Positions 28,939 to 36,780 of a stretch of 64,000 nt of DNA are shown here, in pieces. Made by a program: the position numbers and the translations under genes. Within the stretch, counting starts at the first letter, position 1, and each line of letters opens with the position of its first letter. The DNA comes from Pycnococcus provasolii. Lineage: Eukaryota; Chlorophyta; Pseudoscourfieldiophyceae; Pseudoscourfieldiales. The notes beneath the pieces were generated by a model. It saw nothing but the letters and a program-made list of their open reading frames with translations. It made no database searches and had not been told where the DNA came from. Location: the NCBI GenBank assembly GCA_049487715.1, contig CP150569.1:372001-436000 (forward strand). Direction: 5' to 3'.

Positions 28939-31326
28939 CTATGGTTTGAAGCTCCTCCTTGCTATAATCTGCTCGATCGCCGCGCGTGTCCCAGCATCCA
29001 GGGTGGACGGATCTTCGCGTTGCAGGTAGCTGCGAAATGTCGCGGCGAGGTCATCTTCAATGCGGCCGAGCTCCACCGCCCGATCCGATGTCACGTCCTC
29101 GCCACTCGCGCAGCGGAGCAACGTCTGAAGACAGATGCCTCGATTGCGGAGCACGTACGGGGACAAAAACGGGTGATGCTCCGCCACATGACGCAACGTG
29201 ATCGCGCATTGCGTCGCGGCGTCCGTAGCGACCGCATGCCGTTCGGCATCCGAGCGGTCGTCAGCACGCGAGCCAGAAATTTGTAAGAGCGCATGTGCGA
29301 ACTTGTGGTGCGTGTAGAACAGGTCACTCATGCAGACGCGTTCCCACCTCGTTTCATCGACGAGAATGCCGCGCGCGAGCTCGTGCGGGAAGAGCGACTT
29401 GGCCATTGTCGGTATGTCGCGGTACAACTCCATCGCGTGAAGCGAGTGCGCCCGCCAGTCATCGAAGGCGGCACGGCGCATCTGCGTGGCCATGTACCCG
29501 TGCGGAACGACGAGGTCCAGCATTCCGTATGGCAAGTGCTCGAACATTCCCTCGTGGCTTCGATCCTCCTCGTGCCAACCTCCAGCCATGAACACGAGCT
29601 GCTTCGTAATCTTGCGAGGCCACTCAGCCGGCTTGCCTGGCGTCGCGCCGAGGAAGACGTCGCCGCCACGCCTTGCCGCGTCCAGAACGTTGCGACCCAC
29701 GTTGGCAACGAGCAGCTGCCTCATGGAGAAGGCACCAGGCTCGTACGGGTGGTAGTTTGTGCCTGGGAACACAAAGTCGGGGAAGTTGGGCGACTGAACG
29801 TCCACGAACCACCGGTACGTGAGCATCGCCATGTCCACCACCTGAACGTCCGCGCGGTAGTTCTCGCAGCGCTGCAGGAAGCGAATTGAGTTGGTGATCA
29901 CGTCGCCCTTAACGATGAGCTTGGCCTTGTGCGGGAGTGGATCGAGAATCGTCCTGGCGTACGTGTGGAAGGCGGTGTTGCTCGACTCGTCATTTGGCTG
30001 GTACCGCATCGCGGGAAGGAGCAGGGTGGCGAACACGACAAAGGAAGCGAAGGCTCCTCTTTTGCGGGCAGGAATGCTGGACACGAGGCGTGCGAGGCCT
30101 ACGCCGGCGAGCACGTAAACAGTGACGTCAGCCTGCATCCAGAAGCGCATCTGCACGCCAAGATGGAGCGGGTTTTCAATTGGCAGGTTGGCGAGGTAGT
30201 GGAACACGACGATGTACAGGACTAGGCTTGCGAAGGCGAGCAGAGTCGGGGCAGAGTTGGTGGTTTTGGTGGTGGTTTTGGTGGCGGTGTTGGTGCGAGC
30301 TTCGTCGGTGATGTAGCTGCGCAGCACTTGTATTGCTGCGTCAATCACCGCGCCGACGGCGAGCACGATGCCCACGCCGAACGTTTCCGCCACGGTGTGC
30401 TCAGCGTACAGCCGGATGCCGCGCAAGAAACGTCCCTCGGTCGCCTCCAGTCCGCTGAACAGCCGAAACGTTCCGTACTCGCGGCGCAGCACGTGCGTGA
30501 GAAAGCCGTGCATGCTTGCGGTATCTCCCCACGAGCCTGGTAGGCCCTTGGGCGAAGCGAGCGGCAGGTAGGCGTACGGCAGCAGGCCCAAGGCGAATCC
30601 AACGGCTGCTGCGGGAAGGTGGTACGTGCGGAAGAATGTGGTGAACTGGGGCGAGTGTCCGTTTCGGAACGTGGCGACGAAGAGGATGCAAGGTGCAAGG
30701 TAAAAGACGCTGGTGTGCTGATTGCACGCGGCAAGACCACACACGGTGGCACCAAGAAGGGTGTGGAGAAAGGTTCCGTCGTGCTTGGCAACGAGGTAGA
30801 AGAGCAGGGCGCACAGAGCGTTGTTGAGCGCGAAGACTTCGGATTGTATGCTGTACTGCCACGTGAGCGGGGAGAAGGCGAAGGCTGCTGAAGCTGCGAA
30901 GGAGGCTGCTGCTGAGGACAAGGAGTCCGAGGAGGAGGTTGACATCGCTTGCGTTGCGAGGTAGACGGAGGTTGACGCGATCGCGCCGTACAGGCAGCTT
31001 GCAAGGTTAGCGGCATGCGCGACGGCTGTAAAAGGGCGGAGAAGTTTTATGATGATATGCGTCAGGATCGTAAACAGCGGATACCCTGGCGGGTGTGCGA
31101 CGCCAAGCTGGCAGGCGGCGGTGGCGAGCTCTGTCGCATCGCCGCCGGGGATGGAGCGCGAGGCTGTCAAGGCGTAGACGGAGAAGGTTATGAGGAACGC
31201 TGTTGTTGTTAGATATGGTGATGTGGTGATGGGTGGCTGCAAGGTTGGCGAGGGTTGGCCAACACGAAGGTTGGCCTTGTTGTTGTTGTGGCTGTGGTTG
31301 TTGTTGCGGCCGCCGCCGGCAGCCAT
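28939..31326 (-). CDS. TMEM260-like (DUF2723) multipass membrane protein
   Basis: 795 residues from ATG 31326 (MAAGGGRNNN); the open frame continues upstream but into repeats. After a His/Asn-rich start, the N-terminal part shows the DUF2723 signature: SIPGGDATELATAACQLGVA, then HPPGYPLFTILTH. About ten hydrophobic helices follow, then a long soluble C-terminal part with TPR-like helices. Animal TMEM260 is an ER protein O-mannosyltransferase of the GT-C fold; the acidic loop motif (GGDATEL) is the likely catalytic/donor loop. Role here inferred as ER/Golgi glycosylation. Head region next to the DUF1995 gene, same strand, about 350 bp apart. Confidence 0.8.
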   Translation of the reverse strand: MAAGGGRNNNHSHNNNKANLRVGQPSPTLQPPITTSPYLTTTAFLITFSVYALTASRSIPGGDATELATAACQLGVAHPPGYPLFTILTHIIIKLLRPFTAVAHAANLASCLYGAIASTSVYLATQAMSTSSSDSLSSAAASFAASAAFAFSPLTWQYSIQSEVFALNNALCALLFYLVAKHDGTFLHTLLGATVCGLAACNQHTSVFYLAPCILFVATFRNGHSPQFTTFFRTYHLPAAAVGFALGLLPYAYLPLASPKGLPGSWGDTASMHGFLTHVLRREYGTFRLFSGLEATEGRFLRGIRLYAEHTVAETFGVGIVLAVGAVIDAAIQVLRSYITDEARTNTATKTTTKTTNSAPTLLAFASLVLYIVVFHYLANLPIENPLHLGVQMRFWMQADVTVYVLAGVGLARLVSSIPARKRGAFASFVVFATLLLPAMRYQPNDESSNTAFHTYARTILDPLPHKAKLIVKGDVITNSIRFLQRCENYRADVQVVDMAMLTYRWFVDVQSPNFPDFVFPGTNYHPYEPGAFSMRQLLVANVGRNVLDAARRGGDVFLGATPGKPAEWPRKITKQLVFMAGGWHEEDRSHEGMFEHLPYGMLDLVVPHGYMATQMRRAAFDDWRAHSLHAMELYRDIPTMAKSLFPHELARGILVDETRWERVCMSDLFYTHHKFAHALLQISGSRADDRSDAERHAVATDAATQCAITLRHVAEHHPFLSPYVLRNRGICLQTLLRCASGEDVTSDRAVELGRIEDDLAATFRSYLQREDPSTLDAGTRAAIEQIIARRSFKP

Positions 31327-31673
31327 ACTTCTCTCCTTGGCGGGGGAATGGGAAGGGCCGGGGACCGAGGGGGGGAGAGAGATTTGAGAAAAGGTTCTGC
31401 GGTGGGTCCCTCTTGTGTGACTTTGACCACCTCCATCATACAGTAGGCGCATCCTGTCCTCACCACTGCGCTGCAATGGCGCATGGCGCATGGCGCATGG
31501 CGCATGGCGGCACGTGATGCTGGTGTCGAGTGATGCGATGCGGTGCTGCGGTGCCGGCGACATACTCCACCGACTACACGACATACATACTACTCCATAC
31601 GAATACTCCACCGGCGACATACTCCACAAAGAAGAAAGAATAGTTTCCAATTGTTTTAAGAAAAGAGAGAAAG
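31327..31673. other. Intergenic region with 7-bp microsatellite
   Basis: Upstream of the TMEM260-like gene and downstream of DUF1995. Contains about five tandem copies of GGCGCAT (31474-31508), then ACATACTCCA-type repeats (31558-31628). No gene seen. Confidence 0.5.
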
Positions 31674-32708
31674 TTATTTGGTGATTTGGTTCATGAATCG
31701 CTGCACGGACCGCATGGTTGCCATGATAGAGTCGAGCGGGCTTACGTCGCCCTTCTGGTCGTCATCCTCCTCGTCGCCGCGAACGCTCCTGGCGTAAGCG
31801 TCGATGATCATCTCCATCTCATCGCCGCTGGGGCGGTTGACGAGCTCCTTCGCGAGGCAGTAGCGACCAGGCAGCTCCGGATCCGCCAAGAAGATTTTCC
31901 ACATTTCCGGATATCTCTTTAGCTGCGCGCCAAAGTCCTCGATCGGACGAAGGCTGTACGTGACAGAGAAGCGGTTCAAGAAGTTCTGCCGCATGCGGCG
32001 CACGTTCAGGCCGATACCTGCGTCGCCGGACGCCAACCGAGGGTTGAGAAGCACCAGAGACGTTGCCATGTCGCTCGCCGCCAACTCCAAATTTTGCAAA
32101 GAGTCGAGCGACTGCGGGTCAGGCGAGGCGACTACGACGACATCCGGGCGGTCTTCCAGCCGCGCCAGCGGCCTTCTCTCGTTCATGGATCCGATGGTGA
32201 ACTCCGCATCCTGCCACCGGTTGCGAAGCAGCGCCGCCACGCCCTCGTCAGGGTACAGCACGTGGACGTTCGGCTGCGGGTTTCCGGCATCCTCCATGGA
32301 CTGCTTCAGCTCGACGATGAACGACCGGCTGAGGTCCCAGAGCCGCATCTGGTCACCGCTCTCCGCCATCACCGCCCCGCTGATCGGGTCCCAGAGCTCC
32401 GGGATGATGAGCTCGACGATACATCGCGTCACACCTTGGTTGAGCGCGAGCGTAGTGCGCGCCGCGCTTATCGAGACGGCGTCGTCGAGTGAGTCTGGTA
32501 ACACGTCGTCGTCGCGCGCCGGCTGTGGCGGCGTTGGCGAGGGGGGTGTGATGTCTTCTGAGGAGGACGAGGTGGGAGAAGAAGAAGGAGGTGCGCAGCG
32601 TCTGAGGACATGTTGGTGGTTCCGTCGCCGTCTACCAAGTGCCTTTGCTTGGCCGACTTGGCGAGAGCGAAGAAGAACGTTGCTCATCACGTTGGGCGGC
32701 GGCCCCAT
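31674..32708 (-). CDS. DUF1995 protein, probable plastid
   Basis: 344 residues. The N-terminus is basic, Ser/Pro-rich and transit-peptide-like. The DUF1995 domain starts near residue 80: GVTRCIVELIIPELWDPISG, then VHVLYPDEGVAALLRNRWQD, DVVVVASPDPQSLDSLQNLE, SLVLLNPRLASGD and a C-terminal FSVTYSLRPIEDFG...RYPEMWKIFL block. The family is found in cyanobacteria, algae and plants; land-plant members (such as LPA3-type) act in chloroplasts. This supports a photosynthetic host. No catalytic motif is known. Start ATG 32708. Confidence 0.8.
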   Translation of the reverse strand: MGPPPNVMSNVLLRSRQVGQAKALGRRRRNHQHVLRRCAPPSSSPTSSSSEDITPPSPTPPQPARDDDVLPDSLDDAVSISAARTTLALNQGVTRCIVELIIPELWDPISGAVMAESGDQMRLWDLSRSFIVELKQSMEDAGNPQPNVHVLYPDEGVAALLRNRWQDAEFTIGSMNERRPLARLEDRPDVVVVASPDPQSLDSLQNLELAASDMATSLVLLNPRLASGDAGIGLNVRRMRQNFLNRFSVTYSLRPIEDFGAQLKRYPEMWKIFLADPELPGRYCLAKELVNRPSGDEMEMIIDAYARSVRGDEEDDDQKGDVSPLDSIMATMRSVQRFMNQITK

Positions 32709-32865
32709 CGTTGCTTGCTTGTCTTGTCTTGTTCAGGTGTGACTTGTGAATGGTTCCGTCGTAGGTATGGCCCTATGGAGGATAGGATAAGATTTGTTTG
32801 CTTGGGTATTTGATACGACGAGGTAGATGGGATACAGTGTCATACTAAGTAAAACCCTAATTCGC

Positions 32866-33025
32866 ACCGGGTTAGCGCAGCGGTTAGCGCGTGTACGTAA
32901 AGTCAAAACCTCATCTTCAAGGTCGATAAAACAACACCTGACAAAATCAAAATATATTACAGGAGGCTCATATAAGACGGGACAGTGTTACCTCAAGGTC
33001 CCAGGTTCGAATCCTGGACCCGGTT
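32866..33025 (+). tRNA. Elongator tRNA-Met (CAT) with two introns
   Basis: A perfect cloverleaf forms after removing 32893-32962 and 32973-32989: acceptor ACCGGGT/ACCCGGT (7 bp), D stem GCGC/GCGC with an 8-nt loop, anticodon stem TGAGG/CCTCA (5 bp), loop CTCATAA with anticodon CAT, variable AGGTC, T arm CCAGG-TTCGAAT-CCTGG. Mature length is 73 nt including the discriminator. The A box (TAGCGCAGCGG) and B box (GGTTCGAATCC) are intact and a T5 run follows (33024-33028). The 17-nt intron is at the canonical 37/38 site. The 70-nt intron splits the 5' strand of the anticodon stem after nucleotide 27. The CAT loop and D arm fit elongator rather than initiator tRNA. Confidence 0.88.
32893..32962 (+). 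other. Ectopic tRNA-Met intron with GT-AG (spliceosome-like) ends
   Basis: 70 nt, AT-rich. It starts GTACGTAAAG, contains CACCTGAC (branch-like CTGAC, about 30 nt before the end) and ends ATATATTACAG. The same bounds could be shifted by one base and still restore the stem. A short GTAA/TTAC pairing near the ends could instead form part of a bulge-helix-bulge for tRNA endonuclease. Confidence 0.6.
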
Positions 33026-33161
33026 TTTCCTGGAGGCTTTTTTTTTTTTTTCTTCCCAAACCCTAAATAGAACCTTTGGGAACGCAAAATGGGACACGCC
33101 AAACGAATGATTTGTTGTCATTTTTCATCACAACGACGACGACGACGACGACGAGCACAGC

Positions 33162-33429
33162 ATGGCGACGAAGAAACCGAACCTCCTCGACCGAAACCCA
33201 ACGTACAAACCAGGACCTATTCCCTTCTGCCCACTAGATGGACACATGCTAGTATACGAAAGAGCTAGAACGAGCGACACGACCAAAGTTAACAAGTACG
33301 GGTGGTTCTGCCACGTGTGCGGGTACCACTTCTCAGACCCCAAGGGACTCGAACTGCCAGTCACGCTAACGCCCAAGAGTGTCGATGACGTGCTCGGGGG
33401 TGAGGGTGAACAGCAGCAACAACAACAGC

Positions 33430-33467
<38 letters not shown>

Positions 33468-33523
33468 GAGCAGCAACTGCAACAGCAACTGCAGCAGCCA
33501 CAGCCACAGCCACAGCCACAGCC

Positions 33524-33574
<51 letters not shown>

Positions 33575-34226
33575 GCCGCATGAGGTGCACACCGCGCGTG
33601 CAATCAACATCCGCGAGAGCGCACGAAGGCTCATCGCGGCCATACCCGATTCGTTATCGCGAGCTCATATGCACAACATGTTTGCCACAGATGCTACGGC
33701 TAATGGTTCTATGGGTGAAACCTTTACCCCCCTTGATTTTCAACTGGCATATCACACCCATGTTCTTACTCATGCCATGGATTCCGATAGTGATACAGAT
33801 TCATCAACCACCTACGATGATTTGCCGGAGTTAATCTCTTTACCAGATAGTGATTACCAATCTGATTCAGATGATGATATCATGGAACCTTGTCATTTCT
33901 GTCATGTGCAAGATGAGGATCATGATGAACCACCTGATCATTCACTCTATGTCTCATCTCTCTTCTCGACATTTGTTTCTGAACATTCTCATATATCTAA
34001 TATGCAGCAGCAAAAGAACACTTTTTCAACAGATACAACTCCGCGGGCCTGTGTGAATCAGTTTCTTCCAAAAATTCTTGATGATCCTTCGTATCAGAAG
34101 ATGCTGCAACAACCACCGAAAAATTATATCGTTCATAATGGTTATCTCTACTATCAATCTAATGTGGTCGCGCGAGCGCTTTACATACCTGAGTTACCTG
34201 ACCTCCGTTGGACTTCACTCTTTTGA
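33162..34226 (+). CDS. Chimeric ORF: zinc ribbon, polyQ, EsV-locus piece, retroelement fragment
   Basis: 354 codons made of four parts. Residues about 1-60 form a zinc-ribbon-like module (FCPLDGHMLVYER, then WFCHVCGYHFSDP; two CxxD/CxxC knuckles). Residues 85-138 are Gln-rich, from CAA/CAG repeats. Codons at 33579-33643 repeat the HEVHTARAI-IRESARRLIAAI piece of the 4828 locus. The remainder is AT-rich, acidic, and ends with YIVHNGYLYYQSNVVARALY then IPELPDLR, resembling the H2C2 integrase N-terminus of Ty3/gypsy elements. So a small zinc-ribbon gene appears to have been fused to transposon sequence. Whether the full ORF is translated is unknown. Other annotators may keep only the 5' part. 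Confidence 0.45.
33415..33576 (+). repeat. CAA/CAG (Gln) microsatellite
   Basis: About 160 bp of CAG/CAA/CCA trinucleotides encoding polyQ with a Gln-Pro stretch. It sits directly at the junction with the duplicated 33579-33643 block, so replication slippage or repair at the repeat may have made the fusion point. Confidence 0.8.
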
Positions 34227-34551
34227 ATGGCTCATGTTGCAAAGCACGATGCCTCATGCTTTGCTCCCTAGTCTTCTTAGAGGCCTCCTAGGCCTTCCCC
34301 TTTTCCTTACCTCTGCCTTTTTTACTTTATTCTAGTAACAAACCTTTTACCTTAAGTACTTACTTCACCTTAAGGTCTACTACCTACTACAGGAGGCTTC
34401 TCCGAGCTCCCTCTTTCTTCCAAGGGGTCACGTGATCCCTTCCAGGTATCACGTGATTCAGCCCTTTCGGGTACCACGTGATCCCTCAGGAGGTATCACG
34501 TGATTCCTTAACATAGAACTGAATAACCCCCAATTATTCCATCCCCCAACA
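33644..34551 (+). mobile_element. AT-rich Ty3/gypsy-like retroelement fragment
   Basis: About 900 bp of distinctly lower GC than its surroundings, inserted where the left paralogue (4828 locus) has 5057-5885. The coding part (to 34226) ends with an integrase zinc-domain-like string. The noncoding part has pyrimidine-rich runs and four CACGTGAT motifs (34429, 34450, 34475, 34497). No LTR pair or target duplication is visible, so it is a truncated piece. Confidence 0.5.
34429..34504 (+). promoter_or_regulatory. Cluster of four CACGTGAT motifs
   Basis: CACGTGAT at 34429-34436, 34450-34457, 34475-34482 and 34497-34504, spaced 21-25 bp, each within a CC/TATCACGTGAT(C/T)C context. CACGTG is the palindromic E/G-box. 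It may be a regulatory part of the retroelement's LTR. Confidence 0.5.
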
Positions 34552-35032
34552 GCGACGGTGCGCGACATGCCGCCTCCCAGAAGATAAGTGCAAGAATTTT
34601 AGTTCTTTGTGCTCGCTCTGCTTGGAGGAGGGAGTCACAACGCACGCGTCGTATGGGCCAGTGGGAGGTACACGAGAACGTTGCATGAAACACAAAAAGC
34701 ACGATGATGAAAAAAAGAAGTAAATAAAAAGAGTAAATAAAAAAGGAGTAATTTCAAAAATGTCTTAAACAGTACAATACTACAATCTATAAACAAAATA
34801 GTCTTACAGCAGTATGTAGTAAATCTTGTGACGCACTAAGTAGTCACTGCGTCACAGGAGGAGAGCTCTCCCAATGATGAAGAAGTATCAGAACAAGATC
34901 TCTCTTCTTCCTCAGATGACGTCGTAAGAAGTTGCGTGGCCACGAAGTTGTTGTCCATGGTGGTAATGTTCAGGCACCCTTCGTTTCCGCCAAGACGAAC
35001 GAGATTGGCCACCTCCGCCACCGTCTCCTCGA
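34552..35032 (+). repeat. Segmental duplication, right copy
   Basis: 481 bp about 95% identical to 5886-6374. It contains a truncated EsV-1-7 repeat end (34552-34725, plus) and the intact 3' end of GT61 (34836-35032, minus). The EsV-1-7 piece has no start here and is a fragment. Confidence 0.85.
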
Positions 35033-36296
35033 GGTCGTTCAGCGGAACGTCGGCATCGAAGTCACCTGCCAAAGGCACACGTATGTTCGACGACGACGAT
35101 GACGATGACAATGATCCTCCAGTAGGTTTGTACTCGATGACGCGGTGGTGCAAGCACATCGGAACGGCGGAGATGAGGTAGCGAAAGCACGTCGAGTTGT
35201 TCTGCCCAGCAGGCACCATCTCAACGACCGCCGCGCCAGAACGCAGGAAGGCTAGGTTCGTTAAGCCGCTGCCGTGCACCCCAATGAGTATGTGCGTCGA
35301 CTGCATAAGCGCTGCCTGCGATGCGATGGACAAATTCTCCATATCGATAAGCGCGACGGCTGAATTGTCACCAAGGGCCGATCGCACAGCCGCAAGCACA
35401 CCCGACGAGTTGGTGAACCTCCTTGTCGCAGATGTTCCGCGGTCAACAATCAAGACTCGCAGAGGTTCCATTTTGGTTACGGCGAGTGGTGAAAGCGGTG
35501 GCCGTTTAGGAAGTTCAATAGCAGTGTGCACGAGCGTCTCAAGGTAGGTGCGGTAGTCAGGAGTGTTGGTCACGTGCAGGAACCCTGCGAGCACCTTGGT
35601 GAAGCACATTCTCGTTCCCAACGTCAAATTCATCATCTTTATCAACTTCGCCGGCTCGCCGTGCCCATTCCCGAGCAGCAGTTGCCTCAATTCGTTCCTA
35701 TACGGCTTCTGGAAGCAAGGCTTGTTGGTAAGGATCACGGTAAACGGCTTTGGCGCATGCGACGGCGCCTGGCTCATGAGGCGCGCCAACAGCGGCCCCT
35801 CCTCCGTAATTGCGTGAAAGTAGTTGTCCGCTAGTATTGAGCAGCTGCTGTGCATGACAAACCCTGTCCCTTGCTGCCACTCCGACTCCTTTCCCTCCAC
35901 CTGCATGCTCGGCGGCCAGTTGGAGATGCGACGCACGTTCATGGTCGCGCTTATGGGCTTGTTGAACGTCGCCCTGCCAACGTATCCGGTCAGGTGGAGG
36001 TGCTGTGGCAGAGAGTTTTGCGGCGTCGTCAAGTCCGGGTCAAAGTACTGCAGCTCTATGCGGTCGTCTGTTGCCTTTGCGAGGCAGACGTGACGGAAGA
36101 TGCACCCACCTCCCGTTTTCCCTCCTACGGTGCATACGGCCGAGCTTGCGTGTACGTGTCTTGTGGCGTGCGCGCCGGCCGCGACGGCTTGCGACGTCCG
36201 GAGTGTGCTTGCTACGAGCAGTGCTGCGAGCAGTGGCCGGAACGGGAGGTGGGCCGCCCCGCCACGCGTCGCGGTGACGTGTCGCTGAGTCGTCAT
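34836..36296 (-). CDS. GT61-family glycosyltransferase
   Basis: 486 residues from ATG 36296. A signal anchor (PFRPLLAALLVASTL) indicates a Golgi type II protein. GT61 (DUF563) features are CSILADNYFHAITEEGPLLA, then VLIVDRGTSATRRFTN, and ILIGVHGSGLTNLAFLRSGA with VVEMVP, the conserved G-HG--LTN---L--G nucleotide-sugar region. GT61 enzymes include plant xylosyl/arabinosyltransferases and animal EOGT; the sugar cannot be assigned. After the catalytic domain comes a Ser-rich linker and a 68-residue acidic C-terminal tail. That tail is duplicated without the enzyme at 6169-6374. Confidence 0.82.
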   Translation of the reverse strand: MTTQRHVTATRGGAAHLPFRPLLAALLVASTLRTSQAVAAGAHATRHVHASSAVCTVGGKTGGGCIFRHVCLAKATDDRIELQYFDPDLTTPQNSLPQHLHLTGYVGRATFNKPISATMNVRRISNWPPSMQVEGKESEWQQGTGFVMHSSCSILADNYFHAITEEGPLLARLMSQAPSHAPKPFTVILTNKPCFQKPYRNELRQLLLGNGHGEPAKLIKMMNLTLGTRMCFTKVLAGFLHVTNTPDYRTYLETLVHTAIELPKRPPLSPLAVTKMEPLRVLIVDRGTSATRRFTNSSGVLAAVRSALGDNSAVALIDMENLSIASQAALMQSTHILIGVHGSGLTNLAFLRSGAAVVEMVPAGQNNSTCFRYLISAVPMCLHHRVIEYKPTGGSLSSSSSSSNIRVPLAGDFDADVPLNDLEETVAEVANLVRLGGNEGCLNITTMDNNFVATQLLTTSSEEEERSCSDTSSSLGELSSCDAVTT

Positions 36297-36780
36297 GGCC
36301 GTGGCCGGAGCGTGGAGTCGAGTCAGAGGGCGACGTGGGACTGGTGGGAGGGAGAGGGAGAGGGAGAGGGAGGGGAGGGAGGGGGCACCTCCCTACCACC
36401 CGACGATTAGGGTGATGCCACGCCTCACCGAACGAGTGTCGCTATGCTGTCCTGCTGCGACACCCTCGCCAGAAATAAAAATAGTCCTTATGTAAGGCAG
36501 TTGTGATCGAATTGCAATTGTGCGAAAGCGAAAGCGCAAACCAGACGCGCAAAACCCCAATATCAATCAGGCTTTTCTATGGGGACGATTTTGTCGCTTC
36601 TAATTTTTCCATTTCCCAGCTCTAGACGCACGACTTGTTCGCCGAGGGTATTTTTCGTCTCCCGTAGTAACTCCCCGACGAGGAAAAAAACCTAGTAGCG
36701 CCGCGTCGTCGTCGCGAACCTCGTCCCCCATTCCGACTCGACGAGCGGTGTGCGGCGTGGCGCCTCCTGCCTGCTCGCCC
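36297..36780. other. Divergent intergenic region GT61/CNOT2
   Basis: Nearly 500 bp between divergent starts. Contains a GGGAGA purine run (36349-36388), a telomere-type ATTAGGGTG (36407-36415) and an AT-richer middle. No gene found. Confidence 0.4.

Noticed and set aside
32709-33161. Two tandem partial tRNAs (CTCATCTTCAAGGTC inside the intron resembles an anticodon/variable region)
   Set aside because: Only one set of acceptor, D and T arms exists; the internal match is not flanked by stems, so it is treated as intron sequence.
33361-33643. Minus-strand poly-Cys, poly-Leu and poly-Ala/Val ORFs
   Set aside because: They are antisense readings of the CAG/CAA tract.
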